Source: Thinopyrum elongatum (Eukaryota; Streptophyta; Magnoliopsida; Poales; Poaceae). From it: a DNA stretch of 64,000 nucleotides. The stretch is from assembly GCA_011799875.1 (NCBI GenBank), contig CM022303.1, positions 280,694,850 to 280,758,849 on the forward strand. Direction: 5' to 3'. The notes below the pieces were generated by a model. It saw only the letters and a list, made by a program, of their open reading frames with translations. It had not been told where the DNA came from and ran no database searches. Positions within the stretch are counted from its first letter, which is position 1. Every line of letters begins with the position of its first letter. Both the position numbers and the translations under genes were made by a program. This document shows, piece by piece, positions 1 to 11,572 of the stretch.

Positions 1-1
1 T

Positions 2-1908
2 GGTGCGATCTATGATGTCTCTTACCGATTTACCACTATCGTTTTGGGGTTATGCATTAGAGACAACCGCATTCACGTTAAATAGGGCACCGTCTAAATC
101 CGTTGAGACGACACCGTATGAACTGTGGTTTGGCTAGAAACCTAAAGCTGTCGTTTCTTAAAAGTTTGGGGTTGCGACACTTATGTCAAAAGGCTTCAGC
201 CTGATAAGCTCGAACCCAAATCGGAGAATTGCGTCTTCATAGGATACCCTAAGGAAACAATTGGGTACACCTTCTACCACCGATCCGAGGGCAAGATCTT
301 TGTTGCTAAGAATGGATCCTTTCAAGAGAAGGAGTTTCTCTCGAAAGAAGTGAGTGGGAGGAAAGTAGAACTTGATGAGGTAATAGTACCTTCTCTCGAA
401 TTGGAGAATAGCACATCATAGAAAACTGTTCCAGTGATGCCTACACCAACTAGAGAGGAAGCAAATGATGATGATCATGAAACTTCAGATCAAGTTACTA
501 CTGAACCTCATAGGTCGACCAGAGCATGATCCGCACTAGAGTGGTACGGTAATACTGTCCTGGTAGTCATGTTGTTGGACAACAGCGAACCTACGAACTA
601 TGAAGAAGCTATGATGAGCCCAGATTCCGATAGATGGCTTGAGGCCAAGAAATCTGAGATAGGATCCATGTATGAGAACAAAGTGTGGACTTTAGTGGAC
701 TTACCCGATGATCGGCAAGCCATAGAGAATAAATGGATCTTCAAGAAGAAGACCGACGTTGATGGTAATGTTACTGTCTATAAAGCTCGACTTGTCGCGA
801 AAGGTTTTTGACAAGTTCAAGGAGTTGACTACGATGAGACTTTCTCACCCGTAGCGATGCTTAAGTTCCTCCGAATCATGTTAGCAATTGCTGCATTTTA
901 TAATTATGAAATATGGCAAATGGATGTCAAAACGGCATTCCTTAATGGATATCTTAAAGAAGAGTTGTATATGATGCAACCAGAAGGTTTTGTCGATCCT
1001 AAAGGTGCTAACAAAGTGTGCAAGCTCCAGCGATCCATCTATGGACTGGTGCAAGCATCTCGGAGTTGGAATATACACTTTGATGAGGTGATCAAAGCAT
1101 ATGGTTTTATACAGACTTACGGTGAAGCCTGTATTTACAAGAAAGTGAGTGGGAGCTCTGTAGCATTTCTGATATTATATGTGGATGACATATTGTTGAT
1201 TGGAAATGATATAGAATTTCTGGATAGCATAAAAGGATACTTGAATAAGAATTTTTCAATGAAAGACCTTGGTGAAGCTGCTTATATATTGGGCATCCAG
1301 ATCTATAGGGATAGATCGAGACACTTAATAGGACTTTCACAAAGCACATACCTTGACAAGATTTTGAAGAAGTTCAAAATGGATCAGTCAAAGAAAGGGT
1401 TCTTGCCTATGTTACAAGGTCTGAAGTTGAGTAAAACTCAAAGCCCGAACACGGCAGAAGATAGAGAAAGAATGAAAGTCATTCCCTATGCCTCGGCCAT
1501 AGGTTCTATAAAGTATGCCATGCTGTGTACCAGACTTGTTGTGTGCCTTGCCAATAAGTTTGGCAAGAGGGTACAAAAGTGATCCAGGAGTGGACCACTG
1601 GACAACGGTCAAAATTATCCTTAGGTGCCTTAAAGAGGACTAAGGAAATGTTTCTCGGTTATGGAGGTAATAAAGAGTTCGTCGTAAAGGGTTACGTTGA
1701 TGCAAGCTTTGACACCGATCCGGATGACTCTGAGTCTCAATCTGGATACGTATTGAAAGTGGGAGCAATTAGCTAGAGTAGCTCCATGCAGAGCATTGTA
1801 GACATAGAAATTTGCAAAATACATACGGATCTGAATGTGACAGACCCTTTGACTAAACTTCTCTCACAAGCAAAACATGATCACACCTTAGTACTCTTTG
1901 GGTGTTAA
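2..1908 (+). pseudogene. pol: Copia pol fragment: integrase end, reverse transcriptase, decayed RNase H
   Basis: Reading from base 2, the first 45 codons are the integrase C-terminal part (LPLSFWGYALETTAFTLNRA, then YELWFG) followed by a stop. The reverse transcriptase begins near 590 (EAMMSPDSDRWLEAKKSEI; NKWIFKKKTDVDG), has a stop at 809-811, and resumes with the Copia landmarks WQMDVKTAFLNG (about 913) and the catalytic LYVDDILL (about 1180). RNase H begins with VKGYVDASFDTDPDD (about 1684). The middle of RNase H is missing: after a stop near 1774 the text jumps to DLNVTDPLTKLL, the usual last segment of Copia pol, ending in TAA at 1906-1908. The family copies cDNA in the virus-like particle and inserts it; this copy cannot, given its several stops and the RNase H deletion. 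Confidence 0.9.
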
Positions 1909-2165
1909 TCACATGACGATGTGAACTAGATTATTGGCTCTAGTAAACTCTTTGGGTGTTGGTCACATGGCGATGTGAACTATGGGTGTTAATCACAAGG
2001 CGATGTGAACTAGATTATTGACTCTAGTAAACTCTTTGGGTGTTGGTCACATGGCGATGTGAACTATGGATGTTAATCACATGGTGATGTGAACTACATT
2101 ACTAACTCTAGTAAACTCTTTGGGTGTTAATCACATGGCGATGTGAACTAGATTATTGACTCTAG
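1891..2165 (+). repeat. Tandem repeat between pol and 3' LTR of the Angela-like element
   Basis: The phrase ctctttgggtgtt recurs at about 1894, 1949, 2032 and 2115; the last three are 83 bp apart. Each unit holds two versions of a shorter phrase (gtgtt-aatcaca-ggcgatgtgaact). The array sits immediately before the purine tract and LTR, a place where Angela elements vary in repeat number. Confidence 0.8.
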
Positions 2166-2179
2166 TGAAAGTGGGAGAC

Positions 2180-3908
2180 TGAAGGAAATATGCCCTAGAG
2201 GCAATAATAAAGTTGTTATTTTATATTTCCTTATTCATGATAAAGGTTTATTATTCATGCTAGAATTGTATTGATCGGAAACTTAAATACATGTGTGAAT
2301 ACATAAAACAAATACCGTGTCCCTAGTAAGCCTCTACTAGACTAGCTCATTGATCAAAGATGGTTAAGGTTTCCTAACCATAGACATGCGTTATCATTTG
2401 ATAATGGGATCACATCATTAGGAGAATGATGTGATGGACAAGACCCATCCGTTAGCTTAGCATAATGATCGTTCAGTTTATTGCTATTGCTTTCTTCATG
2501 TCAAATACATATTCCTTCGACTATGAGATTATGCAACTCCCGAATACCGGAGGAATACCTTGTGTGTTATCAAACGTCACAATGTAACTGGGTGATCATA
2601 AAGATGCTCTACAGGTATCTCCGAAGGTGTTTGTTGAGTTGGCATAGATCAACATTAGGATTTGTCACTCCGACTTCCGGAGAGGTATCTCTGGGCCCTC
2701 TTGGTAATACACATCATAAGCTTGCAAGCAAATGACTAAGGAGTTAGTCATGAGGTGATGTATTACGGAACGAGTAAAGAGACTTGCCGGTAACGAGATT
2801 GAACTAGGTATAGAGATACCGACAATCGAATCTCGGGCAAGTAACATACCGATGGACAAAGGGAATTACGTATGTTGTCATAACGGTTCGACCGATAAAG
2901 ATCTTCGTAGAATATGTAAGAGCCAATATGGGTATCCAGGTTCTCGAACCCGTAGGGTCCGCACGCTTAACGTTCGTTGACGATATAGTGTTATATGAGT
3001 TATATGATTTGGTGACCGAATGTTGTTTGGAGTCCCAGATGAGATCACGTACATGACAAGGAGTCTCGAAATGGTCGAGAGGTAAGGATTGATATATAGG
3101 ACGATGGTATTTGGACACCGGAAGTGTTTCGGGATGTACCGGGAAGAAATCGGGTCACCGGAAGGGGTTCCGGGCACCCCCGGCATGTATATGGGCTTAA
3201 TGGGCCAAGGGAGGGACAGACCAGCCCGCAGGGGGATGATGCGCCCCTTTCCCTAGCCAAACAGCCCTAGGGAAGGAAAGGGGGGAGGGCTAGCCCCTCC
3301 TGCCTTTCCCTCTCATGGGAGAAAGGAAAAGGGGGGGGGGGGGGGCGCCACCCTCCCCTGCCTTTCCCCCGCTCCTCTACATGGCAGGGGGGCGCCACCT
3401 TGGGAGAGACCCCAAGTAGGATTCCTCCTACTTGGGCGCCCCCCTTGGCTGCTCCTCCCTCCCTCCCACCTATATATATGTGGGAGGGGGCGCCTAGCAG
3501 ATAGCAGATCAATTGTTAGCCATGTGCGGCGCCCCCCTCCACCGTTTACACCCCGGTCATATTTTCGTAGTGCTTAGGCGAAGCCCTGCGGAGATCACTT
3601 CACCATCATCGTCACCACACCGTCGTGCTGACGGAACTCATCTACTACCTCGCCGTCTTGCTAGATCAAGAAGGCGGAGGACATCACCGAGCTGAACGTG
3701 TGCTGAACGTGGAGGTGCCGTACGTTCGGTACTAGATCGGTTGGATCATGAAGAAAGTTTGACTACATCAACCGCGTTGTGAAACGCTTCCGCTTACGGT
3801 CTATGAGGGTACATAGACACACTCTCCCCTCTCATTGCTATGCATCTCCTTGATAGATCTTGCGTGGGCGTAGGAATTTTTTTTGTTTTCATGCAACATT
3901 CCCCAACA
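2180..3908 (+). repeat. 3' LTR of the Angela-like Copia (1729 bp)
   Basis: The LTR begins TGAAGGAAATATGCCC directly after the purine tract gtgggagac and ends CCCCAACA. The usual second pair of bases would give TGTTGG; here it is TGAAGG. A TATA-type run (ctatatatatgtggg, about 3471) precedes the probable transcript start, and a poly-G run lies at about 3330-3345. Small ORFs predicted within it are translations of the LTR and not genes. Confidence 0.88.
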
Positions 3909-3913
3909 TTTCA

Positions 3914-6274
3914 TGATCCAAGGTGCATAGGGCTTCAACTCAAACGGCGACAGTGCAACATTTGCCAAAGTTCTCATGAAGAAATCATGATAGTTAATGG
4001 GAATCCCATGAATGATGTTAAATAATAGATTGTTCATGATGCCAACAACTTCTTCTTCTTCTGAGTTGTGGCCTTCGATCGGACTGAGGGTTTTGGTGAG
4101 GATACGATAGACGGTTCTTGGCACATAGAGCAAATCCTTCACTAGGAAGGTGGTTCTTGGAGCTTGGCCTGGCCGCAAAGGCTTCATGAGCACTTGCATC
4201 AGATGATTTAGAAGTTCAGATTATTCATACATAAGCCTTGCGCCATCAACAGGAGTACTGACTGGAACGGCATGAAGCAATTCAGAGGCCGAAGCTTTGT
4301 AGTGAGTGCTCTCAGTCATCCAATAATGCACCCATGAGTTGACATCAGCCACATTTCTAGTGAGGTGCAGAGTAGCATAGAATTGAAGAATTAGCTCTTC
4401 ATTCCAATCACAGATATCAGCACAGAAGTTCAGGAGCCCAGCTTCGTGAAGAACATGCAGAACAGGTTGGAAGCAAGGAATGGACTCCATATCCACATGA
4501 GGAATTTGACGGTGCTGAAATACCTTGTCCTTGTCAAACAGAACGGCTGCATAAAAGTTCATCTGGCTTGCTGTCCAAAACCTCTTGCGCCTAAGTCTTG
4601 CTGAGTCATATGGATTAGCATCAGTGAAGAAATGATGCTTAGCGAAGAAATCATCAGCTTTGAATTTTGGCCTTTTTGCATGAGGATTTTGTTGCTTGGG
4701 CTGAAGATTTGCAGCTGATGGTCTCACAACCTCTTGTGCTACTGACTGAGGAATTGAAGCTTCAGGTTCTTCAGCGGCAGTTTGATTTTCCATTTCTTCA
4801 GCTGTAGTAGCTGGAATTTCTTCAGGTATCGAATGGAGAGAAGTTGGACGTCCTTCAGACCCTGTTAGTATTTCTTTAGTCTGCATAGGGGACTGAGGAA
4901 TTGGATGCAGAGGTGTGGCCAATGGTGAATTGAGGTGAAGATTTTCCCAATAGTCATCATTCAGCACAGGAGTAGTTGAGCCAATATCCACGTCTTCTTC
5001 AATTTCTTCAACGCCCGCCTCTTCAGCTGTGAACTGAGGCACAGGCGATGATACCAGTGGTGTGGAGACAACATCATCCACATTTATTTCTTCATCCAAC
5101 TGCTCTGAGGAAGTAGCAGAAGGATTTTCCTCATCAGTGTCATCTGGAATGACATATTCTACACCAAATGGGACAAGTTCCTTTGATGGCACTATAGATA
5201 TCGGAACAGCATCAATTGGTTCTGTGAAAGAGCTCGTCGAAGTCCTCACTTTCTTCGGAGCTGAGGACTCTGCAGAGGTTGATGCTTTCCTCTTTCTTGC
5301 AACTTCCTTTTCTGCAGCCTTAGTTTTCTTCACTTCTGATGCAGAAGGAAGAGTAATTTTCTTCACATTTGAGGATTTCGCAGGAGGAGCAGATGAAGTT
5401 GGTGCAGTTTCTTCAGGCACGACTGATGCAGTCGCCCTGGCATTTTCAGTTTCTTCAGGCACAACAGATTCTTCAGCTGGCCCGGGTTGTTCTTCAGGCG
5501 CAACATTGGTAGTTGCCCTGGCATTCTCAGTTTCTTCAGCAGCCTGATTTCATCAGCTGCGCTTCCATTTTCTTCAGTTTGCTGAGCAGATGCTTCAGCC
5601 TGAGGAATTTGATGTTGCGATGTTGCTGCAATGTTTGCCTTGAGGTTATTGGCAATCTTGACGAATCTGACTTTGGCACCTAGCCAATCTGCATGATATC
5701 TGTCAAATTCATCACTGAGACCTTTGATTTCCTTTTGCATATTAACAAGTTCTTCAGGAGACATATTCAGAACATTGTTCTTCAGAAATCGCTCCTTTTT
5801 GTATTGGGCCTTCTTCACTTGTCTGGCCTTCTGAAACTTCCACTTTTCTTCGCCTATGAAGGCGTTCAGCATATGACTTTGACCAGGAGTCAGGTTCAGG
5901 TCAGGCAGTGGAGTGTTGGGATCTTTGTGCCAGAGGTCAATGAAGTCAAGGATCTTCTTTAGATCCAGCATGAGAGGCACTGAGCTGCCTTTGGCTCTAG
6001 CAGCCCATTCTTGCCTATCTCTGATGATTTCAGTCAATTCCTCATCATCAGCTTCATCAGGTGTGCAATATTCATCATATATGTCTTCAGGGATCTCAAA
6101 AGCAGTGTTTGTTTCTGGCCTCTTGCCTCCTTTCTGAGGTCTCTCCCTATCTGCCATTTTCCTCACTTGAGGACTTTGAACTTTGGATGTTTCTGAGGAA
6201 GTATGCAAATTTTGTTCGAGGAACGCTGCAAATGAGTTAAGTTGATGAGAACCTAGTGATTCGGCAGCGGACAT
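3914..6274 (-). pseudogene. Sirevirus extra (env-like) ORF, broken
   Basis: I chose the start at 6274 (MSAAESLGSHQ) because similar text begins there; an upstream in-frame Met at 6322 is possible. The first part is charged and helical (EIPEDIYDEYCTPDEADDEE; WHKDPNTPLPDLNLTPGQSH). Near 5545 a one-base shift moves the frame from the 319-codon ORF to the 413-codon ORF. Past it lies an acidic Glu/Pro/Ser-rich stretch with the phrase PEETENARAT repeated, then a Lys-rich segment (KKTKAAEKEVARKRKAS), and a more globular end (RFWTASQMNFYAAVLFDKD). TAA at 4221-4223 is premature: the same frame goes on (LMQVLMKPLRPGQAPRTTFL) to the Angela insertion. No catalytic motif and no clear membrane segment is visible. 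In Sireviruses the product of this ORF is called env-like, but its function is unproven. Confidence 0.75.
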
Positions 6275-6322
6275 TTTGTACCTATGAACAGAGTATAGGT
6301 GCGAAGAATTTGGAGAGGTCAT

Positions 6323-7618
6323 ATGGTTCTCAGAAATTTTTCAGAAGAATCAAGTTTGAAGAATTTGACCATAGGTATCTTGAGGAATTTCACTAAGCGT
6401 TCTTGACTTAGGTTCCAGAGTTGTATAGATTTGAAAATCCACACAATTGAGGAATCTTGAAGAAAAACATAGCTTAGAGAAACAAATCAAGATACAGAAG
6501 CATTCGGGTGTTTAAGGAGTGGGAAGTTGAAGAATAAACACCTTTTAAAGATTTTGTGGAAATCATAAGAATCAAAGTAGGGCAGTAAAATCAGATTTTA
6601 ATTACCCTTGACGAAGAACACGACGAACTAGGAGTTAGAACTTGGAAGTTCGTCGGTCCAGATCTCCCACGCCCTAACTTGGCGGTGGAAGACAACTACG
6701 GCGGCGGCGGAGTGAAGATTTCCGTGGCCGGTGCGAGTACGACGGTGACAAGGTCGAGGCAGTGAAGCTCTTCCTCACCGGCAACGATGGAGAGTAGCGG
6801 CGGCGCTAGGTCTGAGAGCTCAAGCGAGATTGAGGTCGAGCGGAGTAAATGAGGTCTGAGGAAGGGAAGGGGTATTTATAGCCGTAGTGAAAAACTGCTC
6901 GCCTGAAGATTTTGGAAGAACATGCCCCTGACCCTTACTGTCCTATCGACATGTGTCACCCACGTACTGAGAGGTGGAGATAGTGGAGGATCATGGGTGA
7001 GTAGTTTAATCCATTGTGGGAAGCGGAACGGTTTGAGCGGCAACAACCGAAAATTCAGATAAGAATTTTTTTTAAGTTTTGTCCGCAAATTCTTCAGCTG
7101 TCGAGGACACAGTGAAGATTTTGAACGGGTTTCAAATAGAACACACATGAAGAATTTGTGAACAGATTGAGTTGAGTTTAGCATAGAGGGGGAACGGGTC
7201 CGATCACATTCACTTAGAAGAAAATCAACTTGAAGAATTAGCAATAAGTGAATGATGTTGAGGACATTGAAAACTCAAAAAAAAAATTTATATATATATA
7301 TATATAGTCAATGAAGAACACCAATTGAAAAGTTTGAGGAAATTGCAAAGTTGAGGAATTTGAAAATTTGAAGAATTTGCAAAAATGAAGAAAAACTCAA
7401 ATTTGAAGATTTTCAACTTTTGTTGGTGGCATGACCCACCGTATAAGAATGATGATTTCAGACACCGTGTACAATTGTCGTAGGGCTCTGAGAATCAGAT
7501 TCTTCATTAATTTCTTCACACTTAGAGGGTTAGTCTTCATTGATTGAAGAAAAACGTTACTTCGTGTGTTGCACATCTAAGTCATCAATTTTGCATAAGT
7601 GTTAGGATGTGTGTCCTT
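6323..7618 (-). promoter_or_regulatory. Spacer between Sirevirus pol and extra ORF, with TATA-like promoter
   Basis: There is no coding text here. On the minus strand a TATA-type box (ctataaatacccc, about 6868-6880) is followed by a CT-rich stretch with few ATGs and a GC-rich leader (6650-6840), then the extra ORF at 6274. This is the layout of a plant promoter and 5' leader, so the extra ORF may have had its own transcript; that is inference. Upstream is AT-rich, with a (TA)n run at about 7288-7306 and many TGAAGA/TGAGGA words. Confidence 0.45.
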
Positions 7619-10600
7619 TCAAAGAAAATTCGAAGATTCTAAAATATTTTGCTCACACCGCAACTTGCTAAATCTCTTCTCATCCAAGGGCTTTGTGCAT
7701 CCAAGGGCTTTGTGAAGATATCTGCCAGCTATTCTTCAGTCTTCACGTGGTCGATGGAGATGTCGCCCTTCAACACATGATCTCGAAGAAAATGATGACG
7801 AACCTGGATGTGCTTAGTCTTCGAGTGCTGAACAGGGTTGTGAGCAATCTTGATGGCACTCTTGTTGTCGCAGTAGAGTGACACATTCTTCATGTTGATG
7901 CCATAGTCCTTGAGGGTTTGCTTCATCCATAGCAATTGAGCACAGCAAGAACCAGCCGCAATATACTCAGCTTCAGCGGTAGACAGTGATACGCAGTTCT
8001 GCTTCTTTGAGGACCAACATACTAAGGATCGTTCGAGGAAATGACATGTACCTGATGTTGACTTGCGATCCACTCGATCACCAGCATCGTCAGAGTCAGA
8101 ATATCCAATGAGATCAAAAGTCGAGCCCTTGGGATACCATAATCCAAGTGTTGGAGTGTGAGCTAGATATCGAAGAATATGTTTCACAGCCTTATGGTGT
8201 GATTCCTTCGGTGTAGCTTGAAAATGGGCACACATGCAAACACTAAGCATAATATCTGGCCTAGATGCACATAGATACAATAAAGAGCCAATCATGGAGC
8301 GGTATACCTTTTGATCGAAGTCTTTACCATTTTCATCGGTGCATAGATGGCCATTTGTGGGCATAGGGATTTTGACGCCTTTGCAATCTTGCATGCCGAA
8401 TTTCCTCAGAACGTCCTTGAGGTGTTTCTCTTGAGATATGAAGATGCCGTTGCGTTGTTGATGAATTTGGAGACCTAAGAAGAATTTCAATTCTCCCATC
8501 ATAGACATTTGATATTCCTCACTCATCATATAGGCAAATTCATCACTGCAACGTTGGTTAGTACAGCCAAAGATAATATCATCAACATATATTTGGCACA
8601 CGGATAATTCATCATCATATGTTTTGGTGAAAAGAGTTGGGTCAAGTGAACCGGGTTTGAAGCCTTTCTTCATGAGGAATTCCTTCAGTGTATCATACTA
8701 TGCCCGAGGGGCCTGCTTGAGGCCATAGAGGGCCTTGTTGAGTCTGAAGACTTTGTCAGGATGCTTAGGATCTTCAAAACCTGGGGGTTGAGCCACATAA
8801 ACTTCTTCGTCAAGCTTACCATTGAGGAATGCACTTTTCACATCCATTTGATATAAGATGATATTATGATGGTTAGCATAAGCAAGCAATATGCGAATAG
8901 CCTCAAGTCTAGCAACAAGTGCAAAAGTTTCATAAAAATCAATTCCTTTAACCTGTGTGTAGCCTTGAGCTACAAGATGAGCCTTGTTCCTCACCACTAG
9001 GCCATTTTCATCTTGCTTGTTGCGGTAGATCCACTTGGTACTGATGATATTGTGCTTGCGAGGGTCCGGTCGCTTGACAAGTTCCCACACATTGTTGAGC
9101 TCGAATTGATGTAATTCCTCTTGCATAGCTTGAATCCACTCAGGCTCCAGAAATGCCTCATCAACTTTGGTGGGCTCTGTGATAGAGACAAAAGCAAAGT
9201 GCCCACAAAAGTTAGACAAATGTGAAGCTTTTGAGTGTGTGAGAGGACCTGGTGCGTTGATGTCGTCAATGATTTTCTCAATCTGCACTTCATTTGCAAT
9301 GCGAGGATGAGCAGGTTGACGACTTAGATTGGGCTGAGCATTTTTTTTAGCGATATTTTCTTCAGATGCACCAGCATGATTTTCTTCATGATCTGGAATC
9401 ACTTCTTTAGGAGATTCTTCAGTGGGTATGACATCCTCAGTAGCCTTTAACTTGATGGATTCCTCAGGAGACATTTCATCTAGCACAGGAGGTAGGTGCT
9501 CTCTTTGTGAGCCGTTAGTTTCATCGAACCGCACATCTACAGTTTCAACAACCTTGTTGTGATAGGTGTTGAAAACTCTGTAGGTGTGCAAGTCCTTTCC
9601 GTAACCAAGCATAAAACCCTCGTGTGCTTTTGGTGCAAATTTTGAGTTGTGATGAGGATCTCTAATCCTGCATCTAGCACCGAAGACTTTGAAATAACTC
9701 ACATTGGGTTTCTTGTCAGTGGGGAGTTCATATGAGGTCTTCTTGAAGAATTTGTCAAGATATACCCTGTTGATGATGTGGCATGCAGTATCAATAGCCT
9801 CAGGCCATAAGCGACGAGGCGTCTTGTATTCATCAAGCATAGTGCGGGCCATCTCAACAAGAGTCCTGTTGTTGCGCTCCACGACGCCATTCTGCTGAGG
9901 AGTGTATGGGGCAGATAATTCATGAGTAATACCAAGTTCATCAAGATAGTCATCCAGACCAGTATTCTTGAACTCAGTCCCATTGTCACTCCAGATATGC
10001 TTGATCTTCACACCGAAATTCGTCGAGGCCCTTGAGGAAAATCGTATGAAGACTCCCTGCACTTCAGTTTTATACATAATGATATGCACCCAGGTGTAAC
10101 GAGAATAATCATCAACAATAACAAAGCCATATAGAGATGCTGCATTTGTTAGTGTGGCATAATGAGTAGGGCCAAAGAGGTCCATATGAAGTAATTCAAA
10201 AGGACGAGTGGTAGTCATGATAGTCTTTGAGAGGTGCTTGGCTCTGGTCATCTTTCCAGCCTCACAAGCCCCACAAAGAAGATTCTTTGAGGAATTTGAC
10301 ACCCTCAATGCCAATGACGTGCTTCTTCTTCACAAGCGTGTGCAAGTTCCTCATGCCAGCATGACCGAGTTGACGATGCCATAGCCAGCCCTCTTAAGCT
10401 TTTGCAAGTAGACATGTGGCAGGCTGTGGTCCTGCAGAGAAATCAACAATATACAAGTCTCCTCTCCTAAAGCCTTCAAAGACTTTGGAATTGTTAGATT
10501 CCATGAGCACTAAGCAGCGATATTTGCCAAAGATGACAACCATATCAAGATCACAAAGCATTGAGACAAACATGAGGTTGAATCCGAGGGACTCGACAAG

Positions 10601-10805
10601 CATGCCTTTATCCATGTGTCGATCCTTTGAGATTGCAACCCTACCTAGACCTAATACCTTGCTTTTGTCTTTGTCAGCGTAGGTGATATGCTTCAGATGC
10701 GATGGAGATAAAGCAGAGTCCATCAGTAAGCTCTTGTCACCGGTCATGTGATTTGCACATCCACTGTCTAGGACCCACTCAGTAGCTTTGGGTGATTCAT
10801 CCTGC
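7619..10805 (-). pseudogene. pol: Sirevirus pol: protease remnant, integrase, reverse transcriptase, RNase H
   Basis: Reading right to left: protease active-site text WVLDSGCANHMTG (about 10780-10740), GAG-pre-integrase HRQLGHAGMRNLHTL (about 10385-10340), integrase core with [15 protein letters not shown] and [13 protein letters not shown] (about 10190-9870), reverse transcriptase with [19 protein letters not shown] (about 8850), catalytic IYVDDIIFG (about 8600), and RNase H with GYSDSDDAGD and STAEAEYIAAGSC. Damage: stop TAA at about 10396, a shift near 10283, TAG replacing the usual Trp in PRAWYD at 8697-8699, TAG at 7729, and a 17 bp tandem duplication (CATCCAAGGGCTTTGTG, about 7682-7715) that shifts the last 25 codons, which end at TGA 7619-7621. 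All catalytic motifs are still readable, so decay is moderate. Confidence 0.92.
7682..7715 (-). repeat. 17 bp tandem duplication inside pol
   Basis: CATCCAAGGGCTTTGTG occurs twice in direct succession. It lies in the conserved last segment of pol (LADIFTKPLD) and shifts the frame by two, so it is a private mutation of this copy. Confidence 0.85.
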
Positions 10806-11572
10806 AGATGAATTAGTGCAACTTACAAACTCATATACTTTAGAGTGAAGAATATGACATCAAATTCATCAGATAGAATTTCATCAAATAGTGCAACAGA
10901 TATAGTAGTATGAGGACATGAGAAATGAGTAAATCATTTCTTCATGATTAGCTTGTGTCCTTTCAAGCATTCTCAGGTCTCCAGCAAATTCATCAGACGT
11001 TCAAGTTCGTCTGGAGACCTGAACCTGCATAAGAGATTAGTTCTTTTTCTTCACCACCCACATCTGGAGGGGTGGCAAAGAGTTCATCATTTTGCGAGCT
11101 CCATAAGAAAAAGGTGGCATTGAAGCCAGTGCACTTCGTTTCACAGAAGAGGGGTTAGAGTATGCATATGAATAAACAGAGAAATTCTTCGAGGACTTAT
11201 GAACATAATGGTTTGAAGAATAATGCACATATTCATAAGTCTTGTGTTTTACCTCGACCCCCTTTAACAGTACGGTGTTTCCTATGACTCAAGAAAGAGA
11301 AAATGAAACTACAAAAACAAAAGTCTTCATGCTTCATAATCCTCGCATCAATATCAATGTGTTCAAGGTCACACCAATTTCCTCATTTTCAAAGTCTTCA
11401 AGAAAACCAAAGTCTTCAACTGAAGTCATTCATTTTTAGGGGTCGATATTCATCAGATTTATCAAACTCCTCAGAGACTTATATAACCTATGTACACTCA
11501 CAAACACATTAGTCCCTTAACCTATAAGTCTTCAATACACCAAAATCACTAAGGGGCACTAGATGCACTTAC
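10806..11572 (-). other. Non-coding remnant upstream of Sirevirus protease; no gag recognised
   Basis: I see no gag core and no CCHC zinc knuckle on the minus strand. The DNA keeps the TGAAGA/TGAGGA richness of the element and holds an inverted phrase (caggtctccagc ... ctggagacctg, about 10975-11025). It ends abruptly at the Sabrina-like LTR fragment. Confidence 0.4.

Larger units (their letters stand above)
1..3908 (+). mobile_element. Angela/BARE/WIS-like Copia LTR retrotransposon, 5' part outside window
   Basis: The order is integrase C-terminal part, reverse transcriptase, damaged RNase H, 83 bp repeats, purine tract (aaagtgggagac), then a complete 3' LTR. This is Copia order. The LTR text (ATGCCCTAGAGGCAATAATAA near its start, CATGCAACATTCCCCAACA at its end) is what I know from Triticeae Angela/BARE/WIS elements. 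It inserted into the minus-strand Sirevirus that starts right after it; the 5-base flank tttca (3909-3913) should be one half of the target duplication, the other half lying outside the window. Many in-frame stops show it is dead. Confidence 0.9.
3909..11572 (-). mobile_element. Maximus-like Sirevirus (Copia), truncated at both ends
   Basis: On the minus strand the order is protease remnant and pol (10805 to 7619), a 1.3 kb spacer, then an extra ORF (6274 to 3914). A Copia pol followed by an extra env-like ORF is the Sirevirus plan; wording of both proteins matches what I know as Maximus in Triticeae. The 3' end was cut by the Angela-like insertion at 3909. The gag side stops at about 11572, where a Sabrina-like LTR begins in mid-LTR without a visible target duplication. 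No LTR of this element is in the window. The word TGAAGA/TGAGGA is very dense through coding and non-coding parts. Confidence 0.8.

Noticed and set aside
3267..3512. 81-codon ORF in the Angela-like LTR
   Set aside because: Gly/Pro-rich translation of the G/C-rich LTR part.
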